Assembly (NCBI RefSeq): GCF_004341035.1
Contig: NZ_SLXK01000016.1
Coordinates: 1-64,000 of the forward strand
DNA: 64,000 bases
From: Scopulibacillus darangshiensis
GTDB lineage: Bacteria; Bacillota; Bacilli; Bacillales; Sporolactobacillaceae
Reading direction: 5' to 3'
Of this stretch, positions 9,086-18,290 are shown piece by piece (within the stretch, counting starts at the first letter, position 1; each line of letters opens with the position of its first letter). Made by a program: the position numbers and the translations under genes. A model generated the notes under the pieces. That model was not told where the DNA came from. It worked only from the letters and a program-made list of their open reading frames with translations, and ran no database searches.

Positions 9086-10291
9086 GTGAATTCTAGAAAT
9101 GATACATTATGGCAAGCGATTTTAACAGTTTCCACAATATTGGAGAACAACACTATTCCATATACCATTGAAGGTGCTGCGGCACTCTTTGTTCAAAACA
9201 TGGATTTAAATGACATCACATCGGTTGATTTTTCCATCCAATGGGATCTTTTCGACAATGCGTATGACCTGTTCCAACCTTACGAAACAACCGACATCAT
9301 TAAGCATAAGGGCCAGAATCAGAACCAGTTCTATTTTAAAATAGAAGGAATACGGGTTAACATGGCGTGTTATTTCAACCATGTGGTTGCCGCCGATCCC
9401 TATCGTGTGACCGTAGAAGCAAGCGGCATACGATTATGGGTGATGTCACCTGATTATTATTTAGAGCATTTTACTAATGAAGACAACAAAGTAAAAGCAA
9501 TTAAAACATATTTGAGACATCTTCAAGAAAAGAATACAGAACAAAACGAAGAAGCTTGGAATCAGGAGACTTATGATGCCTGGCTGAAACGGTTTGGAAC
9601 ACCTCAAGAAGCAGCTGCCAAAATTAAAGAAAACCCTGAAGGCAGGCTTTCTTCAATCTATCACCACCTTGGCAGTCTCTCTGACAGAAAAGTGATCAAT
9701 TTGCTCGGGTCTCACGGGTCAAAAGCTGTTGCGATGGCATTATTAGGTGCAAAAGCAGCAGTAGTTGACCTATCTGCCGAAAATGCAAAATACGCATCCG
9801 AATTGGCCCAAGCGGCGGGGGTTGATTTGCGTTACATTGTTTCTGATGTATTAAAATTACCCGATGAGGAACTAACCGGAGAATATGGCCTTGTCTTAAT
9901 GGAGCTTGGCATTCTTCATTATTTTGTGGATTTAGAACCCTTGGCAGATGTTGTTCAGAAACTATTGCAGCAGGGCGGACGGCTGATTCTGCAAGATTTC
10001 CATCCTGTATCAACGAAGCTGATCACTTCTTCAGGAAAGAAGCACAAGGTGATAGGCAATTATTTTGATAAGTCAATTGAAGTGAGAGATGTAGCTTACA
10101 GCAAACACTTGTCAGGCGATCATGGCTTGCTTAAAAAAGTGTATCTTAGAAAATGGACATTAGGGGAGATAGTGACAGCCTTTGCCAAAGCCGGCTTGAT
10201 GATCAAAAAATTAGAAGAAAGCCCCAATACCAAACGTCATGACATCGGCATTCCAAAAACGTTCATTCTTGTTGCTGAAAAGATAAATTAG
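9086..10291 (+). CDS. Fusion of a nucleotidyltransferase-like domain and a class I SAM methyltransferase
   Basis: A 401-residue protein. Residues 1-150 resemble a nucleotidyltransferase-fold domain (IPYTIEGAAALFVQN, later SVDFSIQWDLFD and an MSPDYYLEHF segment). Residues 175-401 are a Rossmann methyltransferase, with VINLLGSHGSKAVAMALLGA as the SAM-binding loop, VVDLSAENAKYA as the acidic strand and GGRLILQDFHP as the late motif. GTG 9086 was chosen because GAGGTGGG lies 7 bases upstream; GTG 9074 overlaps that site. Monocistronic, preceded by a terminator. The substrate is unknown; whether the first domain still has catalytic residues needs a structure-based comparison. Confidence 0.75.
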   Translation: MNSRNDTLWQAILTVSTILENNTIPYTIEGAAALFVQNMDLNDITSVDFSIQWDLFDNAYDLFQPYETTDIIKHKGQNQNQFYFKIEGIRVNMACYFNHVVAADPYRVTVEASGIRLWVMSPDYYLEHFTNEDNKVKAIKTYLRHLQEKNTEQNEEAWNQETYDAWLKRFGTPQEAAAKIKENPEGRLSSIYHHLGSLSDRKVINLLGSHGSKAVAMALLGAKAAVVDLSAENAKYASELAQAAGVDLRYIVSDVLKLPDEELTGEYGLVLMELGILHYFVDLEPLADVVQKLLQQGGRLILQDFHPVSTKLITSSGKKHKVIGNYFDKSIEVRDVAYSKHLSGDHGLLKKVYLRKWTLGEIVTAFAKAGLMIKKLEESPNTKRHDIGIPKTFILVAEKIN

Positions 10292-10403
10292 CATTAATGG
10301 AATGTTGCGACAATTCCCTTGAGAATATGTCCTTCTACACTTAATATAAGAGTGTAAGGTTATTTTTACTATAAAAAATAATCCACAAAGGGGAAATGTC
10401 CGC

Positions 10404-12026
10404 ATGATGAACACGCCGTTAACTTTGGTATCGATGCTTGAGCGTGCTGAAAAGTATTTTCCGAAGAAATATGTCGTATCTAGAACATCTTCAGGCATTG
10501 CAAGGATCAGCTACAAAGAGATTGGGAGTAGGACGAGGGCATTGGCGTCTGTACTGGAACGGCTAGGTGTTAAACGCGGGGAGCGAGTTGGGACACTTGC
10601 ATGGAACCACCATCGTCATCTTGAGGCTTATTTTGCGATTCCTTGTATGGGGGCTGTCTTACATACCATTAATATTCGTCTTTCCGAAGACCACCTTATT
10701 TATATTATTAATCATGCAGAAGATAAGGTTTTGCTTATTGATGAGGATATTGTGCCGCTTATTAATAAAATCAGGGATAAATTGATGACGGTTAAAGCAT
10801 TTATTGTGATGACGGACAAAGAGACGTTGCCATCGTCCGCTTTAGATCCGGTATTTTCTTACGAACAGTTAATTGAAGAGGGTAATGGGGCATATTCCTT
10901 CGCGGCTGATTTGGATGAAAATGAACCAGCGGGTATGTGCTTTACGTCGGCGACAACCGGTAAACCCAAAGGTGTCGTTTATACCCACCGAGGCATCTAT
11001 CTCCATAGCCTCACGCTCGGGTTAAATGATATGATGGGGCTATCTGAATCTGATGTATGTATGCCAGTCGTGCCGATGTTTCATGTGAATGCCTGGGGAA
11101 CGCCATTTGCTGCCACATGGTTCGGGTCAACACAGGTCTTGCCAGGACCCTATTTCACACCGAAATTGTTAGCGGAATTAATTGATTCGGAACAAGTGAC
11201 ATTGACGGCCGGTGTTCCGACAATTTGGAATGGTTTATTGAAGGAACTGGAGCAGGGAGATTATGATACAAGCAGTTTGCGGGCAATTCTGTGCGGCGGC
11301 TCAGCCGCCCCGAAGTCTATGATCAAAACCTTCGAAACGAAATACAATATTCCTTTTATTGTTGCATATGGTATGACAGAAACCACACCTTTGGTAACGC
11401 TGTCCAAACTCAAAAGCTATCAAGATCATCTCACAGAAGCCGAAAGTCTCGAAATCCGCTCTAAGCAAGGTCTTGTTGCACCCGGATTGGAAATAAAAGT
11501 GATTAATGAGAGGGGCGAAATCAAGCCTGATGGCAAGGAAATGGGCGAATTGCTTATCAGAGGGCCATGGATTGCCGATGAATATTATCATGATGACAGA
11601 ACACAGGAAACCTTTCGGGATGGCTGGCTCCATTCGGGTGATATCGCCACAATAGATGAAGAAGGCAATATCAAGCTGGTGGACCGGACAAAGGACCTTG
11701 TAAAAAGCGGCGGAGAATGGATTTCATCGGTTGATTTGGAAAATGCTCTAATGGCTCATGAGGCTGTATTTGAAGCAGCGATCATCGCCGTTCCGAGTGT
11801 TAAATGGCAGGAAAGGCCGGTTGCTTGTGTTGTATTAAAGGCAGAATATATGAAAGCCGTGACAAAAGATGACTTCATTCAATTCCTTGCCCCACAATTT
11901 GCCAAATGGTGGCTGCCGGATGATGTGATCTTTATGGATGAGATTCCGAAGACATCTGTAGGTAAATTTCTAAAACGGGCTCTCAGGGATAAATTAAAAG
12001 ATTATAGAGTAAGTACGAATGAATAG
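10404..12026 (+). CDS. Long-chain fatty-acid--CoA ligase (AMP-forming)
   Basis: A 540-residue member of the acyl-CoA synthetase family, activating a carboxylic acid to an acyl-AMP and then the CoA thioester. The AMP-binding P-loop is seen as CFTSATTGKPKGVVYTHRG near residue 178, followed by AYGMTETTPL, the SGDIATIDEEG motif, and the C-terminal KTSVGKFLKRALR lysine motif. AAAGGGG precedes the ATG. It is alone between its own leader and a terminator. Chain-length preference is not visible; the medium/long-chain assignment rests on family resemblance. Confidence 0.9.
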   Translation: MMNTPLTLVSMLERAEKYFPKKYVVSRTSSGIARISYKEIGSRTRALASVLERLGVKRGERVGTLAWNHHRHLEAYFAIPCMGAVLHTINIRLSEDHLIYIINHAEDKVLLIDEDIVPLINKIRDKLMTVKAFIVMTDKETLPSSALDPVFSYEQLIEEGNGAYSFAADLDENEPAGMCFTSATTGKPKGVVYTHRGIYLHSLTLGLNDMMGLSESDVCMPVVPMFHVNAWGTPFAATWFGSTQVLPGPYFTPKLLAELIDSEQVTLTAGVPTIWNGLLKELEQGDYDTSSLRAILCGGSAAPKSMIKTFETKYNIPFIVAYGMTETTPLVTLSKLKSYQDHLTEAESLEIRSKQGLVAPGLEIKVINERGEIKPDGKEMGELLIRGPWIADEYYHDDRTQETFRDGWLHSGDIATIDEEGNIKLVDRTKDLVKSGGEWISSVDLENALMAHEAVFEAAIIAVPSVKWQERPVACVVLKAEYMKAVTKDDFIQFLAPQFAKWWLPDDVIFMDEIPKTSVGKFLKRALRDKLKDYRVSTNE

Positions 12027-12035
12027 TTGATTGGG

Positions 12036-12058
12036 GGACAGCCAAATCGGCTGTCCTT
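12036..12058 (+). terminator. Terminator after the acyl-CoA ligase
   Basis: An 8-bp perfect stem GGACAGCC / GGCTGTCC with a 5-base loop and TTT following it, at the convergent boundary with the molybdopterin oxidoreductase gene. Confidence 0.8.
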
Positions 12059-13123
12059 TCATTCAATCTTTACCTTTACGTCACTCACAGCATTATAGCC
12101 ATAGCCTTTCCGGTTCCATTCCGCTTGTTTAGGCTGCATATTTCCTGCGGAATCAATCGCTCGTGACAATACCGTATACTCGCCTTTTTCGTGAACATCC
12201 CAATTATAGGTCCACGATACCCACACGTAAGGCTTAGGATGGGTATGCAACGTGGCATTGTCCCACGTTCTGCCATTGTCCACACTGATTTCAACCCTCG
12301 ACACGATGCCTTGCCCCGTCCAAGCAATTCCCCGGATTTTATGGACCCCTTGACCTAAAACAGCTAGATTTAAGGGCTGTTGAATGGTCGAATTAACCCT
12401 CATGGTTGTCACGGGATACCTCCCAGCATCATTTGTTCGATGTGGATAATAAATGTAATCTGTATCCTGAAACGGCCCTTTAAAATGTGAGTTGATTAAT
12501 GTTATTTTTTTGACCCATTTTACAGACGCCATCGCATACCACTGTGGAACGATCAGCCGCAATGGGTAACCATGCTTAAAGGGAATGGGCTTTCCGTTTA
12601 ATTCGTAAGCAATAAGGGTGTCCGGATGTAGGGCTTTATCGATTGGCAAACTCCTCGCAAACGAAAACAAGCCAGGCCTATCTGTTCTTGTTCCAAAATC
12701 ATAGCCTTCAACAACGACTTCCATGGCTTTGTCCGTGGCACCAGTGTACTCAATTAATGTTCTTAATGGTACCCCTTTCCAACGGGCCTGACTAAGAGCA
12801 CCATCTTCCCATTGCTCACCAAAAACCTTCGGGTGAAAGAACGCCCGTTTTTCTCCCGAACACTCTAGGAGGACATTAAGCGTTTTGCTGGGTAAGGAGA
12901 GGATATCCTTGAAAGAAAATATGGTCGGGGTACGGACGCATCCGCTTATTGGAATATAATAAGACTCATGAGTCAATAGAGGATAACGAAAATGGTTACG
13001 GCGATAAAAATATGATGCCGGTGTAAGATCTCCACCCAAAAAGTGAATAGGGGTTTCCTGGTTTTCGGGGACTAACCCCCTTGTTAATAGAAAAGGTTTC
13101 ACTTTATTCTCTTTATTTAACAT
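12059..13123 (-). CDS. Molybdopterin-dependent oxidoreductase (sulfite-oxidase family)
   Basis: A 354-residue protein with the molybdopterin-binding domain first and the Mo-co dimerisation domain after about residue 240. The molybdenum-ligating cysteine is in NVLLECSGEKRAFF near residue 90, and the C-terminal half has the SVDNGRTWDNA segment usual in sulfite oxidases. No Tat or Sec signal peptide is visible, unlike the periplasmic YedY/SorA enzymes, so it is probably cytoplasmic. It would oxidise or reduce a small oxyanion or S/N-oxide; the substrate is unknown. It is monocistronic on the minus strand with a 180-base AT-rich leader. Confidence 0.87.
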   Translation of the reverse strand: MLNKENKVKPFLLTRGLVPENQETPIHFLGGDLTPASYFYRRNHFRYPLLTHESYYIPISGCVRTPTIFSFKDILSLPSKTLNVLLECSGEKRAFFHPKVFGEQWEDGALSQARWKGVPLRTLIEYTGATDKAMEVVVEGYDFGTRTDRPGLFSFARSLPIDKALHPDTLIAYELNGKPIPFKHGYPLRLIVPQWYAMASVKWVKKITLINSHFKGPFQDTDYIYYPHRTNDAGRYPVTTMRVNSTIQQPLNLAVLGQGVHKIRGIAWTGQGIVSRVEISVDNGRTWDNATLHTHPKPYVWVSWTYNWDVHEKGEYTVLSRAIDSAGNMQPKQAEWNRKGYGYNAVSDVKVKIE

Positions 13124-13385
13124 TAAAAATCACCCACTAGGTATAGAATGAAGGCATAGATAACGAACAATCCTGGGCTTTAACCTTCGGTGTATAGCTC
13201 CCCCTAATTATGACCTACTAAACTTTTATGCTTGCCGTAGCTTAAATAGTCGTTTATTTTGAAGTGGGTATCTCGTTACGACTAAGAGGAATCATACCAA
13301 AATTTTCATGTCAATGATTAGCAGTTCATTGATTCTCTTTGATAGAATGAGTAAGGAGGATACCACAATAAAAAGGAGATCAATT

Positions 13386-14333
13386 ATGCAGAATAAACCG
13401 CCAATCAATCTCGGAAATAACATTTTTCTTATTGACGGCTTCGATTTGGGCATGCCGTCACGCACCGGATCTTATGTCCTTGATGAAGATGAATTGACGA
13501 TAGTTGAAACAGGACCTAGTCCATCTGTACCCTATATTGTCCAGGGTTTGAAGGAGCTCGGCAAGACCCCGGAAATGGTAAAATACATTATTGTCACGCA
13601 TATACACCTTGACCACGCAGGCGGGGCAGGAGTACTTTTGGAGCAATGCCCCCATGCCAAAGTCATTGTTCATCCTAGAGGCGAGCGGCATTTAATCGAT
13701 CCAAGCAAACTTGCAGCAGGCGCAAGAGCGGTCTATGGCGATAAATTCGATGCCTTATTCGATCCGATAAAAGCGATTCCAGAGGATCGCCTTATTGTCA
13801 AACATGAAGGCGACACATTAAAAATCGGGGAAAACCGCACATTAGAATTTTTGGATACCCCGGGACACGCCAAACATCACTTCAGTATATATGACCCTGT
13901 CTCAAATGGTATGTTTACGGGAGATACTGTTGGGATCCGTTACGAAGAGCTGGAAAAGGACGGCATCTATCTTTATTTGCCGACAACGTCACCGAACCAT
14001 TTTGACCCTGATGCCATGCTTGATTCGATTGACCGGATCCGCAAGCGGAACATCGATAAAATATATTTTGGTCATTTTAGTGTGACCGAAAATGTTGAAG
14101 AGGTTTACCGGCAAGTGTCAGATTGGATCCCTCTGTTTGTAAAAGAAGGCGAAAAGGCGTTATCCAAAGGTAAAGATGACAAAACCATTTATACAGGTTT
14201 AATGAACCTGATTAACAACCATTTAAGCCAATACGATCTACCGGAAAATCACCCAGTCTACCCAATATTGGAGCTTGATTTACAAGTGTCAGCGATGGGA
14301 ATAGCTGATTACCTTAGGAAAAAGAAACGTTAA
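13386..14333 (+). CDS. MBL-fold metallo-hydrolase
   Basis: A 315-residue metallo-beta-lactamase-fold hydrolase with the metal motif THIHLDHAGG near residue 72, a second histidine in LDTPGHAKHH and the FTGDTVG aspartate. I chose the ATG at 13386 because AAAAGGAGA lies just before it; the longer form from 13308 has no ribosome binding site. It is followed at 22 and 26 bases by a NUDIX and an acetyltransferase gene, so a three-gene transcript is likely. Substrate unknown. Confidence 0.87.
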   Translation: MQNKPPINLGNNIFLIDGFDLGMPSRTGSYVLDEDELTIVETGPSPSVPYIVQGLKELGKTPEMVKYIIVTHIHLDHAGGAGVLLEQCPHAKVIVHPRGERHLIDPSKLAAGARAVYGDKFDALFDPIKAIPEDRLIVKHEGDTLKIGENRTLEFLDTPGHAKHHFSIYDPVSNGMFTGDTVGIRYEELEKDGIYLYLPTTSPNHFDPDAMLDSIDRIRKRNIDKIYFGHFSVTENVEEVYRQVSDWIPLFVKEGEKALSKGKDDKTIYTGLMNLINNHLSQYDLPENHPVYPILELDLQVSAMGIADYLRKKKR

Positions 14334-14355
14334 AGATAAAGGAAGGTACATTATC

Positions 14356-14820
14356 ATGAACATCAGAAACTCTTCTAAGGCTATCATTGTTGAAAATAAT
14401 AGACTGCTCGCCATCAAGAAAAAAGATGTTAATGGCTGTTATTATATTTTACCCGGCGGCGGGCAAGAGCATGGCGAGAATCTTCATCAAACCTTGCAAA
14501 GAGAATGCCTGGAGGAAATTGGCACGGAAATTGAAATTGGTGAGTTGGTATTCATTCGCGAGTACATAGGGAAAAATCATGAACACGCAGCATTCGATGC
14601 CCAACTCCATCAAATTGAATATATGTTTCATTGCCGACTAGTTAATCCGACACAGGACTTTAAAGGCGGTACCAATCCCGATGAGGGCCAAATCAGCGTT
14701 GACTGGATCCCGTTAAAGGACCTAATGGACTGCAGGCTTTACCCGCAAAAAGTTAGAAAGCTCATTATTCAAGCTGCCGAAGGGCAAGAGGCCGCAGTGT
14801 ATTTAGGCGATATCAATTAA
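14356..14820 (+). CDS. NUDIX hydrolase
   Basis: A 154-residue NUDIX protein. The NUDIX box runs from PGGGQEHGE to LQRECLEEIG at about residues 33-56 and contains the REXXEE metal-binding core (RECLEE). The family hydrolyses nucleoside diphosphates linked to another moiety. AAGG precedes the ATG at suitable distance. It sits 22 bases after the MBL hydrolase and 26 bases before an acetyltransferase. Substrate not predictable. Confidence 0.9.
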   Translation: MNIRNSSKAIIVENNRLLAIKKKDVNGCYYILPGGGQEHGENLHQTLQRECLEEIGTEIEIGELVFIREYIGKNHEHAAFDAQLHQIEYMFHCRLVNPTQDFKGGTNPDEGQISVDWIPLKDLMDCRLYPQKVRKLIIQAAEGQEAAVYLGDIN

Positions 14821-14846
14821 TAACGATAAATTTTGGAGGAGAGAGT

Positions 14847-15308
14847 GTGTTATTCAGGATTGGCGATATAAACGCCTGCAATTGGAAGAGAGTTGTTGAT
14901 TTAAAGCCCTCTCCTTCTCAAATGAACTTTATTGAACCTAATGCTTTATCGATTGTCCAATCAAAATTTGAGGAAGGTTGGCATCCAGCAGCTTTATATG
15001 CCGGTGATGAAATTGTCGGCTTTGGAATGTATGGCGAGTTCCGGGAACAAGGGGAAACTGAAGTCTGGCTCGATCGGTTTATGATTGATTATCGTTCCCA
15101 AGGGTTGGGATATTCTAAGATATTCCTGCGCAAACTCCTTGAAAGGATGAAGAATGAATTCAATACGAATAAGGTTTTTCTAAGTGTTTATCAAGAAAAC
15201 AAACATGCTATTAGAATTTACCGATCATTGGGTTTTCAATTAACTAACTCAAGAGACGAAAACGGTGAACTCATTTACATCCTTTGTTTTAAAGATGGAC
15301 AGATCTAA
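14847..15308 (+). CDS. GNAT family N-acetyltransferase
   Basis: A 153-residue single-domain GNAT acetyltransferase. The acetyl-CoA loop region is FMIDYRSQGLGYSKIFLRKLLE, followed by the usual LSVYQENKHAIRIYRSLGFQ helix. Such proteins resemble diamine or aminoglycoside acetyltransferases, but the acceptor is unknown. GGAGG lies 7 bases before the GTG start. Last gene of the MBL-NUDIX-GNAT cluster. Confidence 0.87.
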   Translation: MLFRIGDINACNWKRVVDLKPSPSQMNFIEPNALSIVQSKFEEGWHPAALYAGDEIVGFGMYGEFREQGETEVWLDRFMIDYRSQGLGYSKIFLRKLLERMKNEFNTNKVFLSVYQENKHAIRIYRSLGFQLTNSRDENGELIYILCFKDGQI

Positions 15309-15410
15309 TCCATAAAGCTTTCAATTCTTTCAAATCCGACTAAGGGCTCCCTTTCTTCACTAGAAAATGATATAATCGGCTAGATATTACTTTTGGAGGA
15401 ATCGATACAA

Positions 15411-17030
15411 TTGATAACAGTAAATAATGTCAGTTTAAGATTTGGCGATCGAAAATTATTCGAAGATATTAATATTAAATTCACGTCGGGTAACTGTTAT
15501 GGTTTAATCGGAGCGAACGGCGCCGGCAAATCAACATTTTTGAAGATCTTATCAGGTGAACTCGAATCACAAACCGGACATGTTCAAATGACCCCCGGTG
15601 AACGGCTTGCGGTTTTAAAGCAAGATCATTTTCAGTACGAAGATTATGATGTGCTTAATGTTGTCATTATGGGGCACGGCCGTTTGTATGAAGTGATGCA
15701 GGAGAAAAACGCGATTTATATGAAACCTGACTTTTCCGATGAAGACGGCATTAAAGCTGCTGAGCTTGAGGGAGAATTTGCCGAGCTTAACGGGTGGGAA
15801 GCTGAATCAGAAGCCGCAGTGCTTTTGAAAGGTCTTGGAATCGAAGAAAGTTTGCACAGCAAAAAAATGGCGGAACTATCTGGATCAGAAAAGGTCAAAG
15901 TGCTTTTGGCTCAAGCGTTATTTGGTAAACCTGACGTCTTGCTCCTAGATGAGCCGACCAACCACCTTGACTTAAAAGCAACCCAATGGCTTGAGGAATT
16001 TTTAATCCAATTCGAAAATACCGTCATTGTTGTTTCCCATGACCGCCATTTCCTAAATAAGGTCTGTACAAATATTGCCGACCTTGATTTTGGTAAAATT
16101 GAAGTCTATGTCGGAAATTATGACTTCTGGTATGAATCAAGCCAACTAGCACTGAAAATGGCTCAGGAAGCCAATAAAAAGAAGGAAGAAAAAATCAAGG
16201 ATCTGCAAAATTTTGTCGCCCGATTTAGCGCCAATGCCTCTAAGTCGAAGCAAGCGACCTCCCGAAAGAAACTTCTTGATAAAATAACACTGGATGATAT
16301 CAAACCGTCATCACGCCGTTATCCTTATGTCCACTTTACCCCTGAACGTGAAATCGGCAACGATTTGCTGAGGGTGGAGGGGCTTTCGAAAACCGTTGAT
16401 GGCGTTAAGATTCTTGATAACATTAGTTTTACAATGAATAGAGACGATAAGATCGCTTTCGTCGGCAACAATGAAATCGCCATTACTACACTGTTTAAAA
16501 TCCTAATGGGAGAAATGGAGCCTGACAGCGGATCATTCAAATGGGGTGTGACAACATCTCAAGCTTATTTTCCAAGGGATAATTCAAGTTACTTTGAAAA
16601 CTGCGAGTTAAGTCTTGTGGATTGGCTGAGACAATTTTCACCACAAGATCAAAGTGAAAGTTTCCTTAGGGGATTCCTAGGAAGAATGCTATTCTCGGGT
16701 GAAGAGGCTTTGAAGCACGCCAATGTCCTCTCAGGTGGGGAGAAGGTTCGCTGCATGCTTTCTAAAATGATGCTCAGCGGAGCGAACGTCCTCATCTTAG
16801 ATGACCCTACCAACCACTTGGATTTGGAGTCTATTACAGCACTGAACAACGGCTTAATGAATTTCAAAGGTTCCATAATGTTTACATCACATGACCATCA
16901 GTTTGTCCAATCGATTGCAAACCGCATCATGGAAATCACACCAAAAGGGCTTGTTGATAAACAAACCACTTTTGATGAATTTCTGGCTAATGATGCCTTG
17001 CAAAAACAAATAGAAGGCATGTACAACTAA
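15411..17030 (+). CDS. ykpA: ABC-F family ATPase, YkpA type
   Basis: A 539-residue soluble ABC-F protein with two nucleotide-binding domains and no membrane domain; the family acts on the ribosome. The first domain has Walker A GANGAGKST, signature LSGSEKVKV and Walker B LLLDEPTNHLD. The second has a degenerate Walker A (GNNEIAITT), signature LSGGEKVRC, and LILDDPTNHLD, in which the catalytic Glu is Asp. Degeneracy of the second Walker A is shared with B. subtilis YkpA as I recall it; the Asp is notable. The TTG at 15411 is the start: the TTG at 15393 lies within the TTTGGAGGA ribosome binding site. Confidence 0.92.
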   Translation: MITVNNVSLRFGDRKLFEDINIKFTSGNCYGLIGANGAGKSTFLKILSGELESQTGHVQMTPGERLAVLKQDHFQYEDYDVLNVVIMGHGRLYEVMQEKNAIYMKPDFSDEDGIKAAELEGEFAELNGWEAESEAAVLLKGLGIEESLHSKKMAELSGSEKVKVLLAQALFGKPDVLLLDEPTNHLDLKATQWLEEFLIQFENTVIVVSHDRHFLNKVCTNIADLDFGKIEVYVGNYDFWYESSQLALKMAQEANKKKEEKIKDLQNFVARFSANASKSKQATSRKKLLDKITLDDIKPSSRRYPYVHFTPEREIGNDLLRVEGLSKTVDGVKILDNISFTMNRDDKIAFVGNNEIAITTLFKILMGEMEPDSGSFKWGVTTSQAYFPRDNSSYFENCELSLVDWLRQFSPQDQSESFLRGFLGRMLFSGEEALKHANVLSGGEKVRCMLSKMMLSGANVLILDDPTNHLDLESITALNNGLMNFKGSIMFTSHDHQFVQSIANRIMEITPKGLVDKQTTFDEFLANDALQKQIEGMYN

Positions 17031-17046
17031 GCGCCCAATAGATCTC

Positions 17047-17080
17047 AGGCTGTTTACTGATTAAGTAAACAGCCTTTTTT
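17047..17080 (+). terminator. Terminator after ykpA
   Basis: A perfect 12-bp stem AGGCTGTTTACT / AGTAAACAGCCT with a 5-base loop, followed by five or more T. It separates ykpA from the tandem repeat. Confidence 0.92.
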
Positions 17081-17085
17081 ATGTG

Positions 17086-17465
17086 AAATCGACGCAGTAA
17101 TCCGTTAAGAAGACGCAATCATCACCAAAGAGGACGCAATACCTATGTTCAAGACGCAATGCATCGCAAAATCGACGCAGTAATCCCCGAAGAGGACGCA
17201 ATCACCACCAAAGAGGACGCAATACCCATGTTCAAGACGCAGTCCATGACAAAATCGACGCAGTAGTCCCCGAAGAGGACGCAGTCATCAACAAGGAGGA
17301 CGCAATACCCATGTTCAAGACGCAGTCCATGACAAAATCGACGCAGTAGTCCCCGAAGAGGACGCAGTCATCACCAAAGAGGACGCAATACCTATGTTCA
17401 AGACGCATTGCATCGCAAAATCGACGCTGAAATCCGCGAAGAAACGCAGCCATCTCATAAGGATG
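17086..17465. repeat. 83-bp tandem repeat, four full copies plus a partial one
   Basis: Units start at 17086, 17169, 17252 and 17335, with a diverged partial copy from 17418. Each unit begins AAATCGACGC and is 83 bases long, so it cannot encode a repeating peptide in one frame. Inside each unit GACGCA recurs about every 21 bases (four times per unit), so the unit itself seems built from four short repeats. Units 2 and 3 are nearly identical. It lies just after the ykpA terminator in a 690-base gap before a DinB gene; the rest of that gap shows no clear gene. Confidence 0.93.
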
Positions 17466-17720
17466 TAATCTATAAGATTGAGACAATAAAAAAAAACCTG
17501 TAAATGTCATTATCTGAATAGTATAATAAAACGAAGGGAACAAAAATTCACTTGAATATTAGGGGGCTTGTCCTTGAGTATTTTTGGAAGTATATTGCCA
17601 ATCAATTTTCATGTAAATCTGCCGAGAAGTTACGACTGATTATGGAAGCCATCCACATTAATAGTGAGCCTTAATCAAAAGGTGATTTTTGAAATAAATT
17701 AACGAAAGAAGGGCGAAATA

Positions 17721-18182
17721 ATGGGATATTCGATTCAAGATTCTATAAAACCGATATTAAAGGAAGCATTTGAAGGGCCTGGAGCGGAGGATGGAAGCTG
17801 GTTTACGAATACACAGCTCGATTCGGGAATATTTGGGACCCTTAAAGCGATGTCAGCTGATGAAGCTTCCATTTCTATTTATGGTTCTACGATCGCTAGT
17901 CACGCGGATCATATCCGCTATTACCTTTGGGTAATTAACACAATGATTAGAGGCAATGAGCCCGATCGTAATTGGGAGAGCAGCTGGGAAATAACAAGAG
18001 TTGATGAAACTAGATGGCACCAAATACAAAAAGATTTGTACCAAGAATACATGATACTTAATGAAAAAATCGATTCACCTGATTTAGAGGATAAAGTCAT
18101 CAATATTCTGGGGGCTATCGCTCACTCCTCATACCACCTTGGGGCTTTAAGGCAAATGATAAAAACAATTAACGTTGAATAG
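17721..18182 (+). CDS. DinB family protein
   Basis: A 153-residue four-helix-bundle protein of the DinB/YfiT superfamily. Potential metal ligands are the histidines in ASHADHIRYYLW near residue 58-61 and in AHSSYHLGALRQM near residue 137-141, the usual three-His pattern. Members include thiol transferases and proteins of unknown role. GAAAGAAGGG precedes the ATG. A clear paralogue lies at 51698-52159, with shared HADH and YHLGA-RQM blocks. Confidence 0.85.
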   Translation: MGYSIQDSIKPILKEAFEGPGAEDGSWFTNTQLDSGIFGTLKAMSADEASISIYGSTIASHADHIRYYLWVINTMIRGNEPDRNWESSWEITRVDETRWHQIQKDLYQEYMILNEKIDSPDLEDKVINILGAIAHSSYHLGALRQMIKTINVE

Positions 18183-18224
18183 GAAAGAAATAACAAGGGA
18201 GAGTCATTCCGCTTGTCCATACCT

Positions 18225-18252
18225 TTGTTTATTCAAATTTTTGCAATATAAT
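18225..18252 (+). promoter_or_regulatory. Probable sigma-A promoter of the M42 peptidase gene
   Basis: TTGTTT and TATAAT are separated by 16 bases and lie about 40 bases before the TTG start codon. The -35 box is imperfect. Confidence 0.5.
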
Positions 18253-18290
18253 AGAATGTAAGATGAATGACATAAAGGAGAGATCATATT

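Noticed and set aside
13124-13307. Moco, TPP, SAM or guanidine riboswitch upstream of the molybdopterin oxidoreductase or MBL gene
   Set aside because: I compared the remembered consensus cores of these classes on both strands and none fits.
17086-17465. CRISPR array
   Set aside because: The units are contiguous 83-bp copies without unique spacers, and no cas gene is present.
17232-17543. 103-codon minus-strand ORF across the tandem repeat
   Set aside because: It is a chance open frame through the repeat; the 83-base period shifts frame in each unit, so no repeated peptide is encoded.
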